DNA of 64,000 bases from Actinopolyspora mzabensis (GCF_900101095.1 NZ_FNFM01000011.1:62001-126000), one strand, 5' to 3'. Positions 8,531 to 18,045 are shown, counted from the first letter of the stretch. The notes: a model not told the origin generated them from the letters alone. Numbers and translations are program-made.

Positions 8531-9195
8531 CTCTGAGACTGCACGGGATCGGGCTGACCTATCCCGACGGGGAACGAACGGTGCACGCGCTGCACGAGGT
8601 CTCGTTGCGGGTCGAACCCGGCGAACTGCTGGCGGTGACCGGGCCTTCGGGCTCGGGCAAGTCGAGTCTGCTCGCCGTTGCGGCGGGTCTCCTCCGCCCC
8701 ACGGCGGGTTCGGTCCGCGTGGGCGAAACGGATCTCACCGGATTGCGCGGTGCGGCGTTGAGCAGGTTGCGGTTGAACCGGATCGGGATCGTGTTCCAAC
8801 AGCACAACCTCGTGGCATCGCTGACAGCGGCCGAACAGTTGCAGGTCACCGAGCACATGCGGGGACGTTCCGCCCGGCAGGCACGGGACAGGGCGGTCCA
8901 GCTGCTGGCCACGGTGGGGCTGTCGGGGAAACAGCACCGCAGGCCGAACAGGCTCTCCGGCGGGGAGCGACAGCGGGTCAACATCGCACGGGCGTTGACG
9001 GCCCGTCCCGAGGTGCTGCTGGTGGACGAGCCGACCGCGGCCCTGGACCAGGAACGCGGCGCACGAATCGTGGAGCTGCTCCGGGACGTGACCGGGCAGT
9101 ACGGTATCGCCACCGTGCTGGTCACGCACGACACCCAGCACCTGACGCATGCGGACCGGACCGTTGCGATACGCGACGGAAAACTCTCGGAATAA
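8527..9195 (+). CDS. ABC transporter ATP-binding protein
   Basis: This 222-residue ATPase is the partner of the preceding permease. Walker A is GPSGSGKSS (about residues 38-46), the signature is LSGGERQR (about 139-146), Walker B is VLLVDEPTAALD and the H-loop is VTHDTQ. It belongs to the LolD/MacB-type subfamily that pairs with FtsX-like permeases. It overlaps the permease stop, so the two subunits are produced in fixed ratio. No third gene (for example a MacA-like periplasmic adaptor) follows. Confidence 0.94.
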   Translation: MTLRLHGIGLTYPDGERTVHALHEVSLRVEPGELLAVTGPSGSGKSSLLAVAAGLLRPTAGSVRVGETDLTGLRGAALSRLRLNRIGIVFQQHNLVASLTAAEQLQVTEHMRGRSARQARDRAVQLLATVGLSGKQHRRPNRLSGGERQRVNIARALTARPEVLLVDEPTAALDQERGARIVELLRDVTGQYGIATVLVTHDTQHLTHADRTVAIRDGKLSE

Positions 9196-9236
9196 GGAAC
9201 TCACCCCGGACGTGGGCTCGGGGCGAGGCGGTGGTG

Positions 9237-9740
9237 TCAGCCGACACTGTGCAACCACTCGACGGGCGGCCCCTCCCCTGCCCCCCGGTACGGCTCCAGC
9301 GCCTCGTCCCAGTTGGACCCCAACAGTTCGGTCACCCGGTGTCGCATGCTGTCCGCGTCCTGACAGTCGGCGACCAGGGCGCGCAGTTGGTCCTCGGCGA
9401 CCACGATGTCGCCGTTCGCACCGGTTCGGGCACGCCACAGCCCCAGTTCCGGGACGTGGCAGAACCGTTCGCCGTCCGCTCCGGGGCTGGGATCCTCGGT
9501 GATTTCGAAACGCAGTATCGGCCAGGTGCACAACACCCCGGCCAACCGTGCGGCGGTTCCGGGCTCGGCGTACCAGATGTGCTCGGCGCGAAGCTGTCCG
9601 GGAGCGGCGGGCTGTGCGGTCCAGCGGAACCCGCAATGGGTATCGAGCACGCTCGCGATCGCCCACTCGACGTGCGGGCAGACCGCACCGGGTGACGAGT
9701 GGATGTAGACAACACCGCTGGTATGGTCACACGTGCTCAC
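9237..9740 (-). CDS. DUF3145 family protein
   Basis: This 167-residue cytoplasmic protein matches the actinobacteria-specific DUF3145 family. The hallmark phrases are GVVYIHSSPGAVCPHVEWA near the N-terminus, RWTAQPAAPGQLRAE, FEITEDPSPGADGERF and the C-terminal PVEWLHSVG. The function of the family is not known. I chose the GTG at 9740 because GGAGG lies six bases upstream and the family begins just before GVVYIH. A longer in-frame extension to 9782 has no support. It lies convergent with the ABC transporter operon. Confidence 0.9.
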   Translation of the reverse strand: MSTCDHTSGVVYIHSSPGAVCPHVEWAIASVLDTHCGFRWTAQPAAPGQLRAEHIWYAEPGTAARLAGVLCTWPILRFEITEDPSPGADGERFCHVPELGLWRARTGANGDIVVAEDQLRALVADCQDADSMRHRVTELLGSNWDEALEPYRGAGEGPPVEWLHSVG

Positions 9741-10086
9741 TGCTGCCCTCCGCTTGTGCCACGAGGGACGTTCTTCCGCCACGACCTCGGAGCGAAGTAC
9801 GACTCCGTCAGTCGATCACAAGCGGCGGGCTTACGCACGCTCCTCCGAGAGGGGCCTTCCGCCGAAGAGCTCAGTCCGCAGTGGACCTCCCGGGGTGTTC
9901 CGCTCCACCCGACGAAACCGAAATCGCAGTTCGGAGGGCATCGTGGCGGTCCGGGCCCAACGTCCCGGAACCCACGTGGCCGGGGATGTCCCGGCCTGCC
10001 CAGGAGGGCTGATACCACTCGAAAGGGGACACTCGTGGTAAATGTCGCTGCCCTGGCGGAATCCCGTGAACCGGCTCGGACGCGGT
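9741..10086. other. Gene-free stretch
   Basis: These 346 bases lie between the start of the DUF3145 gene and the end of the disulfide reductase gene. No reading frame looks like a protein. It should contain the DUF3145 promoter. Confidence 0.5.
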
Positions 10087-11549
10087 TCAGAGCCCGTATC
10101 TCTCCAGCAGTCGCAGCCAGATCTCGCTGAGGGTGGGAAACGCCGGTACCGCGTGCCGAAGGCGTGGCAGCGGAACCTCGCCGACGATCGCGATCGTCGC
10201 CGCGTGCAGCAGCTCGGCGACGTCCTGGCCGACGAACACGGCCCCCAACAGCACCTGGTGTCGTTCGTCGATCACGAATCGGGCCCGGCCCTGATAGCCG
10301 TCGGCCCGGAGTTCCGCACCGGCAGAGGCCATGTCCAGTTCGACGGTGCGCACCCGGTGACCGTCCTGTTCCGCCCGCTCCGGGCTGTAGCCGATCTGGG
10401 CCACTTCGGGATCTGTGAAGATCACCGTGGGGACGGCGTGCCTGTTGGCCGAGGTCATGTACCGGCCGAACGCCTCGGTGGTGACGTGGCTACCCTTGGC
10501 TCTGGCGACGACCACGTCCGCGACCACCCGTGCCGCGTACTTGGCCTGATGGGTGAGCTGGGCCTGCCCGGTGACGTCCCCCGCGGCGTAGAGCCAACCA
10601 CCGGGAACCCCCTGACCTCGCCGTGTTCGTTTACGTCCACGGCGCCGTCCTCGTGGATCCCCACGGACTCCAGCCCGAGATGCCCGGTGGCGGGACGGCG
10701 ACCGGTGGCGAGCAACAAACGCTCGGCCGAGACCTCGGTACCGTCGCCCAGTTCCAGCTTCACCATCCCCTCGGTACTCGACACCCCACGGACCACGGCA
10801 TCGGAGTACAGGCGAATCCCGTCGGCACGCAGAGCCGCCTCCACCAGGTTCCCCGCGAAGTCCGAGGCCGAAGGCAGCGGACGGGGACCGCTCTCGACCA
10901 TCCGCACGTGCGTTCCCAACCTGGCCCAGGCCTGCGCGAGCTCCACTCCCACCACCCCGGCCCCCAGCACGGCCAGGCTCTCCGGGGCTCGTTCGGCGGA
11001 GGTGGCAGCACGCGAATCCCAGTAGTCGACCCGGTCGAGACCGGGAATCGGCGGACGGACGGGCACACTGCCGCTGGCGAGCACGACCGCGCGCCCCGCG
11101 TAGAGCGAACAGGTCGTGCCCTCCGGATCACGCACCATGACCTCCCTGCTGCCCGCGAGCCACCCCGAACCGCGGAACAGCACCACCCCGGACTCGTGCA
11201 CCCAGTCGACCTGCCTCCGATCGTCCCAATAATCGACGAACGAATCGCGCCTGCGCAGGGTGCCGGAAACATCGGTATCACCCGTGACGGCCTGCCGGGC
11301 CCCGTCCACCCGGCGAGCGGCGGTAACGGAGTGACCGGAGCGCAGCAGTGCCTTGCTGGGCATGCAGGCCCAGAAGGAGCACTCCCCACCGACCCGTTCA
11401 CGCTCCACGAGAGCCACCGAGAGCCCACCGGCCGCGGCCCGGCTCGCCACGTTCTCCCCGGCGGGCCCACCTCCCACGACCACGACGTCGTACTCGTATC
11501 CGCCGGACTCGGGAACGGCCTCACCGGACTCGGCACCTGTAGCAGCCAT
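10087..11549 (-). pseudogene. Flavoprotein disulfide reductase (dihydrolipoamide dehydrogenase-like), frameshifted
   Basis: The product would be an FAD/NAD(P)-dependent class I disulfide reductase of about 487 residues. The FAD fold VVVVGGGPAGENVASRAA and the redox Cys pair GGECSFWACMPSKAL are intact. So are the NAD fold VLGAGVVGVELAQAWARLG and, in the other frame, WLYAAGDVTGQAQL and the dimerisation domain ending in ERYGL. The reading frame breaks at a run of five C (five G in the gene sense) at 10608-10612, where one base seems to be missing. Upstream of it the protein reads ...NEHGEVRG, and downstream the correct phrase VPGGWLYAAGDV continues in the next frame. Both halves are well conserved, so sequencing error or a very recent mutation is likely. 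Start taken at ATG 11549; TTG 11585 is also open. Confidence 0.8.
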
Positions 11550-11748
11550 ACCGGTCAGGGCAATACATCCCGGAGACGACGGCAACCGGAAAGCCGCCCG
11601 AACGGACCGGCCCAGCCTCCTTCCGACACTTCCGAATCGGCTCCCGGTGCTTCTGGTGCGACTCCCGGAGCGAAACCGCGGAGCAGGTTCGCGGAGCGAA
11701 AACCGGAGCTCATACCACCATGAACCGACCGCTTCCGCCCGTCGGCTC

Positions 11749-12399
11749 TCAACGGCTCACCCTGCTCCACCCGCCGACACCAGGAGTGTGGCCGCCGTCG
11801 TACTCGGTGCTCAGTATCCGAGGGGTGCGGGTCAGATAGGGGTGAAACAATCGGAAAACCAGCACAGCGGGCGCGTAGAGCGGCACGACCGCGGACAACG
11901 TGGCCGCCGTGACTCCGGCGCGGAACACGTCGGCGGGCAGCAACCGAGGATAGCGGTCCACGAACCGACCGTTGGCGAGCGAGATCGTCCACAGCACGAG
12001 CACGAAGCCGGCCATGGCCCCCACCGCGATGATCACGGCGGGCTGGTACCCCAGCCGCTGCGATCCCAGCATGACCGCGATCCACCCCACCAACGCGGGC
12101 ATCTGGCCACGCTCGGTGGTGGCCGCCCACAGCAGGCCACCGAAGACCGCGAGTGCCACCCCGGCACTCTCCCAGGCCCGTACCACCCGGTCACCCCAGG
12201 CGATATCGGGAACACCGATCCGCTCCAGCAGGCCACGCCCCACTTCCACGGCCGAAGGAGCGGTCTCCGGCGCCAGGAACTGCCCGACGATCCAACACAA
12301 CGTCCACGTCGAAATTACGAACGCGGCCAGCCGCTGCCAGTACGGTCTGCTGCCCACGACACTGCACAACCTGATTACTTCCCACCAGTGCGCCCGCAC
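11749..12399 (-). CDS. Integral membrane protein of unknown function
   Basis: I do not recognise a named family. The 216-residue protein has about five hydrophobic segments, for example AAFVISTWTLCWIVGQFL, AGVALAVFGGLLWAAT, ALVGWIAVMLG, AVIIAVGAMAGFVLVLWTI and AATLSAVVPLYAPAVLVF. This layout is reminiscent of Yip1-type membrane proteins, but the match is weak. I chose GTG at 12399 because a strong GGAGGT site lies nine bases upstream. The open frame continues further up, but that extension is Arg/Pro-rich noise. It follows the sigma factor/propeller pair on the same strand, with a gap of about 225 bases. Confidence 0.65.
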   Translation of the reverse strand: MRAHWWEVIRLCSVVGSRPYWQRLAAFVISTWTLCWIVGQFLAPETAPSAVEVGRGLLERIGVPDIAWGDRVVRAWESAGVALAVFGGLLWAATTERGQMPALVGWIAVMLGSQRLGYQPAVIIAVGAMAGFVLVLWTISLANGRFVDRYPRLLPADVFRAGVTAATLSAVVPLYAPAVLVFRLFHPYLTRTPRILSTEYDGGHTPGVGGWSRVSR

Positions 12400-12624
12400 G
12401 AGGGTGACACCTCCGCCGATCGAATTCGCTGCACCCCGCTGATCTTCACCGGCCGCGGGGTCTCGGGTCCATTGCCCGATCGGCGGCGTGTCCCGAACGC
12501 GTTGGGTAATCGGAGCGGTCCGGTCCTCGTCCGGCCGGTCATGCCGGTGCGGCCCGGCACGACCGGCCGCGTGCACCGTGCCCGCCGATTCGCGTTTCGC
12601 CCGGTCACATCCCTGGCGAACTCG

Positions 12625-13668
12625 TCACATGACCGGGGGGACCGAGGTGCAGTCCCGGCGCGAGGCACACTGTCCGGTCGCGGGGTCGACCCCCGCGCCG
12701 TCGACCAACCACATTCTCCCGCTCGTGGTCGCCACCAGTATCCGGTCCGTGGCGTCCGTGGACACGCGTATGTCCCCGATGGCACCGAGCGGGCGATCGA
12801 GTCCGAAGTGGACTCCACCACCGATCCGACTGCCCGTAGCCGGGTCGATCGTGGTGATGCGGACGGCATCGGTCACGGCACATTCGATGGGCCGGAGCAC
12901 GGCGAGTCCGGTCGACGTCCACGCCGTACGGAGCGGTCCGCACCCGACCTCGAAGGTGTCGAGCCGAACGGCGCTGTCACCACCCGCGGGAACCACCCGC
13001 AGCGTCGGCGGCCCACTGATCGTTCGGTCGCCCACGACGAGCGCCAAGCGTCCCGACCGGTCGAGTGCCAGATCCCGCACCACCAGCTCGGCGGACAGCG
13101 TGATCCGGCGGGTGGTGTTCCGCGAAACCAACGCGACCCGATTTCCGCTCGCCACGGCGAGCCTGCCCTCGGAGGTGTCGATGGCGGTCACCTCGTCACC
13201 CGGAACCACTCCCCGCATCCGCCGGAACGAGCCGGCCGCGCCCATCCGCAGCACCCCGCCGTCGGCCGTGGCCGCGTAAACGTGCTTCTCGCCCCGCGCA
13301 AGCGCCGTGATCTCGGCACCGGGCCTGCCGAACTCCTGGCGCACCTCACCGGTTTCCAACATCACGGAGACGAGTGTTCCGTCGGCGAGCTGAGCGACGT
13401 AGCTGTCCGGGGCCGTTCCGGCCGGTACCGTTGGGGGAGTCCGGTCGACGAGGAACACGAGTGTCAGCAACAACGCGGCGGTGGTGGCGGCAACGGCCCC
13501 GGTCACCCCGAGGAGCGTCCGCACGCCGGTACGCCTGCGACGTCCGGCGAGCACCCGCGGCAGAGCCGTGGCGGACGGTTCCACATCGGCGACGAGCGCG
13601 TGCAGTCCATTCCGCACCAGCTGCTCGTCGGAACTCCCGTCGGGGGGTGCGGTGTCCGACTCCGTCAC
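12625..13668 (-). CDS. Membrane-anchored beta-propeller-like protein, probable partner of the upstream ECF sigma factor
   Basis: This 347-residue protein has a cytoplasmic N-terminus of about 48 residues (SSDEQLVRNGLHALVADVEPS), one membrane helix (about 49-72) and a long extracytoplasmic domain. That domain has repeating blade-like strands (DGTLVSVMLETGEV, KHVYAATADGGVLRM, GRLAVASGNRVALVS) and Cys residues that may form disulfides. It is coupled to the sigma factor by a GTGA overlap. Position and topology suggest a sigma-regulating membrane sensor. It lacks the HxxxCxxC zinc anti-sigma motif, so any anti-sigma role is inference. Confidence 0.75.
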   Translation of the reverse strand: MTESDTAPPDGSSDEQLVRNGLHALVADVEPSATALPRVLAGRRRRTGVRTLLGVTGAVAATTAALLLTLVFLVDRTPPTVPAGTAPDSYVAQLADGTLVSVMLETGEVRQEFGRPGAEITALARGEKHVYAATADGGVLRMGAAGSFRRMRGVVPGDEVTAIDTSEGRLAVASGNRVALVSRNTTRRITLSAELVVRDLALDRSGRLALVVGDRTISGPPTLRVVPAGGDSAVRLDTFEVGCGPLRTAWTSTGLAVLRPIECAVTDAVRITTIDPATGSRIGGGVHFGLDRPLGAIGDIRVSTDATDRILVATTSGRMWLVDGAGVDPATGQCASRRDCTSVPPVM

Positions 13669-14156
13669 ACGCGCTCCCTCAGCAAACTCGACAATCGCGA
13701 GACCCCTCGGGAGCAGTAGGCCTTGACCGCGCCCGGGGTCACTTTCATTATCTTCGCGGTGTAGGCCTCACTGAAGTCGGCGTAGTAACGCAGCACGACG
13801 GCTTCCCGCTGTCTGGGAGGCAGTCGGGCGATCGCGTCGGCCAGCACCGTGCGGTCCACACCGTGCACGCTCTCGTCCGGGCCGGACTCACGTTGTACCA
13901 GCCGGTGCTGGTACTTGCGCGACACCTGCCGCCTGCGCAGCAGCGAACGGGACTTGTTGAGCACCGTCCGACGCAGGAAGGCCAACGCCTTGTCCCGGTC
14001 GCGCAGCCGAGCGCGGGAATCGAACACCCGCATGAACGCGTCCTGCACCACGTCCTCCGCGGCCGCTCCGTCATCGACGAGCAGCACGGCCATACGCAGC
14101 AGTCGGGAATAGTGCTCATGGTAGAGATCGGTCAGTTCGGCGCTCGACTCATCCAT
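13665..14156 (-). CDS. RNA polymerase ECF sigma factor, SigE-family style
   Basis: This 163-residue protein contains sigma region 2 (about residues 10-75, with AAAEDVVQDAFMRVF and the following FLRRTVLNKSRSLLRRR) and region 4 (about 105-155, LPPRQREAVVLRYYADFSEAYTAKIMKVTPGAVKAYCSRGVSRL). It would direct RNA polymerase to a small stress regulon. The ATG at 14156 (MDESSAEL) fits the family start; an upstream extension is not convincing. It overlaps the membrane protein gene downstream by four bases, the usual sigma/regulator arrangement. No matching autoregulatory promoter was recognised upstream. Confidence 0.9.
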   Translation of the reverse strand: MDESSAELTDLYHEHYSRLLRMAVLLVDDGAAAEDVVQDAFMRVFDSRARLRDRDKALAFLRRTVLNKSRSLLRRRQVSRKYQHRLVQRESGPDESVHGVDRTVLADAIARLPPRQREAVVLRYYADFSEAYTAKIMKVTPGAVKAYCSRGVSRLSSLLRERV

Positions 14157-14486
14157 TTGGAGCAACCCGTCCGACCGTGCGGCGGGTGTGAAGGTGATCG
14201 AAGGGGCGCGAAAGACACGACACGCGGGCCCGGCGTGCGGGTCCAAACGCGCGTAAATCCTTCCGACCGATCACCACGACGCCCTCTACCACACTCGAAA
14301 AACGGCGAACCCGACACCACGTCGGAGTGACACTTTGATCTTACCCGTTCGGGGAATACTGTCCGACAGTTGTCAGCGTTTCCACGCGAGGAAGGCTGAT
14401 GTGAGGTATATCCACGGATACCCATCGTCACTCTGCACGACCTCTGGTTGGGAGGAAGGCGCAGTCACGAGCGCCCGGTGAATCTT
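14157..14486. other. Divergent intergenic region
   Basis: These 330 bases separate the ECF sigma gene (leftward) from the F420-dependent oxidoreductase (rightward). They must hold both promoters. I see no small gene or RNA and no clear -35/-10 pair that I would defend. Confidence 0.45.
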
Positions 14487-15314
14487 ATGAAGTTCGGTAT
14501 CTCTACATTCGTCACCGACGAAGGAATAGACCCGGCGGAGCTCGGCGAGGCCGCCGAACTGCGTGGTTTCGACGCGCTGTTCCTCGCCGAGCACAGCCAC
14601 ATCCCCACGAGCAGGAAAACACCCTATCCCGGCGGTGGTGACCTGCCGAGGCACTACTACCGGACCCTGGACCCGTTCGTCTGCCTCACCGCCGCCGCGG
14701 TGAGCACCAGACATCTGCTGTTGGGAACGGGCATCGCGCTGATGATCCAACGGGACCCCATCCACACCGCCAAGGAGACGGCCAGTCTGGACCGCGTCTC
14801 GGGCGGCAGGGCGATCCTTGGCGTGGGAGCCGGCTGGAACCGCGAGGAGATGCGCAATCACGGCACCGATCCGGGTAACCGTGGTGCGTTGATGGACGAA
14901 CGCATCCGCGCCATCAGGGCGCTGTGGACCCAGGAGGAGGCGGAGTTCCACGGCGATCACGTGGACATCGACTCCTCGTACTGCTGGCCGAAACCGGTGC
15001 AGTCACCGCATCCGCCCATCTACGTGGGCGGGGAGAGCGAACGCTCGGTCGAACGCGTCGCCGAGTACGGGGGCGGTTGGCTTCCCAGGTCGGGAGCCGA
15101 GAACCTGGCGGAACAGATCGAGCACGTCCGCGAACGCGCGGGCTGGCGGGTTCCGGTAACACTGTACGCGGCTGCCGACGATCCGGCGGCGGTCGAACAA
15201 CACGCCCACGCGGGCGTGGACCGGATCCTGTTCTACCTCCCCACCGAGCCTCGCGACACCACGTTGCGTTACCTGGACCAGTTCGCCGAGTCGGCCAGGA
15301 AATCACAACGTTAG
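14487..15314 (+). CDS. LLM-class F420-dependent oxidoreductase
   Basis: This 275-residue protein belongs to the luciferase-like (TIM barrel) flavin/deazaflavin oxidoreductases. It begins MKFGISTFVTDEGIDPAELG. It carries LFLAEHSHIP, LLLGTGIALMIQRDP, TAKETASLDRVSGGRAILGVGAGWNREEM and PIYVGGESERSVERVAEYGGGW, all typical of the actinobacterial F420-dependent branch. The substrate cannot be told from sequence. Start at ATG 14487 matches the family; a longer frame from 14448 lacks support. It seems to be transcribed alone, 445 bases before pobA. Confidence 0.9.
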   Translation: MKFGISTFVTDEGIDPAELGEAAELRGFDALFLAEHSHIPTSRKTPYPGGGDLPRHYYRTLDPFVCLTAAAVSTRHLLLGTGIALMIQRDPIHTAKETASLDRVSGGRAILGVGAGWNREEMRNHGTDPGNRGALMDERIRAIRALWTQEEAEFHGDHVDIDSSYCWPKPVQSPHPPIYVGGESERSVERVAEYGGGWLPRSGAENLAEQIEHVRERAGWRVPVTLYAAADDPAAVEQHAHAGVDRILFYLPTEPRDTTLRYLDQFAESARKSQR

Positions 15315-15759
15315 AGGCGTCCGGGCACGCCGAACCGACGGCGCCGTGCCGTGTCACCGGACTCGGCGTGGAGCGCGGTTCGGCGTGCTACAACCCTCCG
15401 AGGAATTCCGAACAAAAGCCACAACGAGACTAAACCTCGTTTACCGAACGCCCATACCCGTCGCACCGCCGACACGAACCGGCACTCTCCGCAGGCCGCA
15501 CAATTCTCGACTCCGTCGCGCGAGAACATACTCGCAGCACAGCGGGAACGAATCACCTCGTTGAGCTCGGAGCGCGATCACCGGCGAGCTCCGACGAATT
15601 GAGCGGTGACAGCCGGGACGACGAAAAGCCACCGATCGAACACGTTATGACGTAACGCGCCCGAACCACTGCTGCTTCCACTGAACGGAAGCCCGCTGCC
15701 TCAATTCACGAACGGGACTGAGAGGCTGAATCGAACGCAGCCTAGAAGGGGAGGTTGGA
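15315..15759. other. Gene-free stretch upstream of pobA
   Basis: These 445 bases are noticeably richer in A and T than the surroundings, notably around 15400-15660. They carry no convincing reading frame. The pobA promoter and any operator for its regulator should be here. A good ribosome binding site (GGGGAGG) lies just before 15760. I could not recognise a specific operator. Confidence 0.5.
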
Positions 15760-16938
15760 ATGCGTACCCAGGTCGCGATCGTGGGAGCAGGTCCAGCGGG
15801 CATGCTGCTGTCTCATCTGTTGCACCTACAGGGGATCGAATCGATCGTGTTAGAGCGGCGCAGCCGCGAATACGTACAGCAACGGGTTCGGGCGGGAGTG
15901 CTGGAACAGGGCACTGTCGACGTACTGCGGGAGGCGGGTGTCTCCGAACGGCTGGACCGACAGGGCCACCCGCACCACGGAGTGAATGTGCAGTTCGACG
16001 GGGAACGGTTGCGTATTCCGCTGTCCGAACTCACCGAGGGGCGGAGCATCACCGTCTACGGCCAGCAGGAGGTCGTCAAGGATCTCGCTGACCGGCGTGA
16101 GCGCGACGGGGGCCGGGTCCACTACGAGGCCTCGGACGTCTCGATCGAGGGTCCCGACACCGAGCAACCGCTCGTACGGTTCACGGCGAACGACGGGACG
16201 AACCACGAGATCCGGTGTGACTTCGTGGTCGGCTGCGACGGTTTCCACGGTGTCTCCAGGAAGACGATTCCGGAAACGGTCCGCACCGACTACGAGCGTG
16301 TCTACCCGTTCGGGTGGCTCGGGATCCTCGCGGAAGTCCCGCCCTCCAGTGAGGAACTGATCTACTCCAACCACGTCAACGGATTCGCTCTGCAGAGCCT
16401 GCGTTCCCAGGAGCTGAGCAGGATGTACCTGCAGTGCGATCCCGACGACTCGATCGAGAACTGGTCCGACGAGCGGATCTGGGCCGAACTGCAGACCAGG
16501 TTGGGAACTCCCGGGTGGGAGCTGCGGGAAGGTCCCATCATCGACAAGAGCATCAGCGCGTTGCGCAGTTTCGTCACCGAGCCGATGAGCTACGGCAGGT
16601 TGTTCCTGGCGGGCGACTCGGCACACATCGTGCCACCGACCGGCGCGAAGGGACTGAACCTCGCCGTGGCCGACGTGGCACGGCTGGCGCAGGCGATGAC
16701 CGACTTCTACAGCGGCAACGGCACCACCGGGCTCGACACCTACTCCGAGGACTGCCTGCGGCGCGTGTGGCGCGTGCAGCACTTCTCCTGGTGGATGACC
16801 TCGATGACCCATCGGTTCGACGGGCCGGACGCGGCCTTCGACCGGCGGCTGCAACGCTCGCAGTTCGACTACCTGCGGACCTCGAAGGCGGCGGCCACCA
16901 CACTGGCGGAGAACTACGTGGGGCTCGCCTCGGTCTGA
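15760..16938 (+). CDS. pobA: 4-hydroxybenzoate 3-monooxygenase
   Basis: This 392-residue FAD hydroxylase converts 4-hydroxybenzoate to protocatechuate, using NAD(P)H and O2. It feeds the beta-ketoadipate pathway. The FAD fold GAGPAGMLLSHLL is at the N-terminus. The class A hydroxylase fingerprint DGFHGVSR and the second FAD motif GDSAHIVPPTGAKGLNLA are in place. RVRAGVLEQGTVD and the C-terminal LAENYVGL are signatures of PobA itself. Length equals that of characterised PobA. The start is supported by GGAGG six bases upstream. The ring-cleavage genes (pcaGH) and a pobR-type regulator are not in the window. Confidence 0.95.
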   Translation: MRTQVAIVGAGPAGMLLSHLLHLQGIESIVLERRSREYVQQRVRAGVLEQGTVDVLREAGVSERLDRQGHPHHGVNVQFDGERLRIPLSELTEGRSITVYGQQEVVKDLADRRERDGGRVHYEASDVSIEGPDTEQPLVRFTANDGTNHEIRCDFVVGCDGFHGVSRKTIPETVRTDYERVYPFGWLGILAEVPPSSEELIYSNHVNGFALQSLRSQELSRMYLQCDPDDSIENWSDERIWAELQTRLGTPGWELREGPIIDKSISALRSFVTEPMSYGRLFLAGDSAHIVPPTGAKGLNLAVADVARLAQAMTDFYSGNGTTGLDTYSEDCLRRVWRVQHFSWWMTSMTHRFDGPDAAFDRRLQRSQFDYLRTSKAAATTLAENYVGLASV

Positions 16939-17891
16939 CGGCCACGGCGGCGACCGCGGCCACCCGAGATCGGGCCGCGGTCCCCGCTCTGCGGAAACGC
17001 CCCGACCGGACGGCTCCGTCGCTCCCACGATCACGCACCACTACCCGCACTTCGGGCATTCGGGTGGTCCGCCCCCTTGCGGCGGGATGGTGGGACCACC
17101 GCACGTCGGACACATCGGTGACATAGCTCCTGCTTCCGACACACCTCCACACGGTTCACGGCCGCGAAACTCCCGCTGCGGAACTCGAGCTCGTGCCACC
17201 CGCTCCCCGGCGGGCGAGCACCGCCTCGCTCCGTGAAGCCGCGTGCCCGACGACATCCCCACCCGCGGCCGGAGCCGGATGTGCCGCCTGTGGGCGCCCC
17301 CTCGGGCCACTCCGCTCGACACACCACGCCGCGCACGGGCTTTCCTCCGCACCGATTCCTGCCGCAGCCGGACCAGCGCTGTCGAGTTACCCGTCCGCGT
17401 GACAGCAGCGGTATCGGTCGCCAGGACGGACACCGTTCTCCGTTGAATCGGTACAGCATCCCGAAACGACGCCCGTCACCGGGTGTGTCACGCACAACAG
17501 TCGCGGCGTTTCCTCCCGCTCCTCCGTATCCCCGCCGCAACCTTCTACCAGACGCGTACTCCGCCTATCAGTCCTTTCCCGCACCTGGCGGAAAGTTCCC
17601 GACGTCGAGGCCGTACGAAACGAAGTCGGGGAGCGGAAGCAGTGGGAACGAACCGAGACCGGCCGAACCTTCGATCGGAGTCCCGGGGACTCGGCTCCGA
17701 ACCCGCGGAGATCGAGCGGATGCCGCGCAGAGGCGATTGAGCTGATTTCGGCCGGGCGCTCCGAAATCCGTCACGTCGAACCGCGAGACCGCCGAGACAC
17801 CGGAGGCGGTTCGGCTCGCGGAGCGAGGTGCGGCAAAGACGCGGGGACGATCTCGGGCGGATCTCCCCACGTGCCAGTTGCGCTGGGATGT
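16939..17891. other. Long gene-poor stretch
   Basis: This 953-base interval lies between pobA and tRNA-Met. Apart from a possible 27-codon zinc-ribbon peptide at 17041-17124 on the minus strand, none of its reading frames looks like a protein. The base composition is uneven, with Cys/Arg/Pro-rich frames on both strands that are typical of non-coding high-GC DNA. Confidence 0.5.
17041..17124 (-). CDS. Possible 27-residue zinc-ribbon peptide
   Basis: The short frame starts at ATG 17124 and ends at a TAG. It holds two Cys pairs, CPTCG near the N-terminus and CPKCG at the very end, separated by a Pro/Gly-rich loop (PTIPPQGGGPPE). Four Cys in CxxC-x15-CxxC spacing could bind one zinc. An AGGAG site precedes the ATG; it is only two bases away from the first ATG but well spaced (11 bases) for a second ATG at codon 4. 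It is too short for normal gene callers. It could be chance, but the zinc-ribbon ending is striking. Confidence 0.4.
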   Translation of the reverse strand: MSPMCPTCGGPTIPPQGGGPPECPKCG

Positions 17892-17969
17892 TGGTGGGAC
17901 GGGTGGGACTTGAACCCACGACAAGACGAATTATGAGTTCGCTGCTCTGACCTGCTGAGCTACCGCCCC
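17892..17969 (-). tRNA. tRNA-Met (anticodon CAT)
   Basis: The minus strand gives a full cloverleaf. The acceptor stem GGGGCGG pairs with CCGTCCC (one G-U), the D arm is AGCTCAGCAGGTCAGAGC, and the anticodon loop CTCATAA puts CAT at 17933-17935. The T arm is GTGGGTTCAAGTCCCAC. A CCA end is encoded. The initiator tRNA features (C1 mismatch, three G-C pairs in the anticodon stem) are absent, so this is the elongator type. A CAT-bearing tRNA-Ile2 cannot be fully excluded. Confidence 0.93.
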
Positions 17970-18045
17970 GCTACAGACGCCGCCGATCATACCGGCCACG
18001 TCCCCCAGTATGACCGCCGGGTCGACCGGACGGTACCACCGGACG

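Noticed and set aside
11353-13719. 788-codon plus-strand open frame across several minus-strand genes
   Set aside because: It runs antisense through a reductase, a membrane protein and the propeller-like gene, all of which have real family or signal features. Its own product is Arg/Pro/His-rich with no domain.
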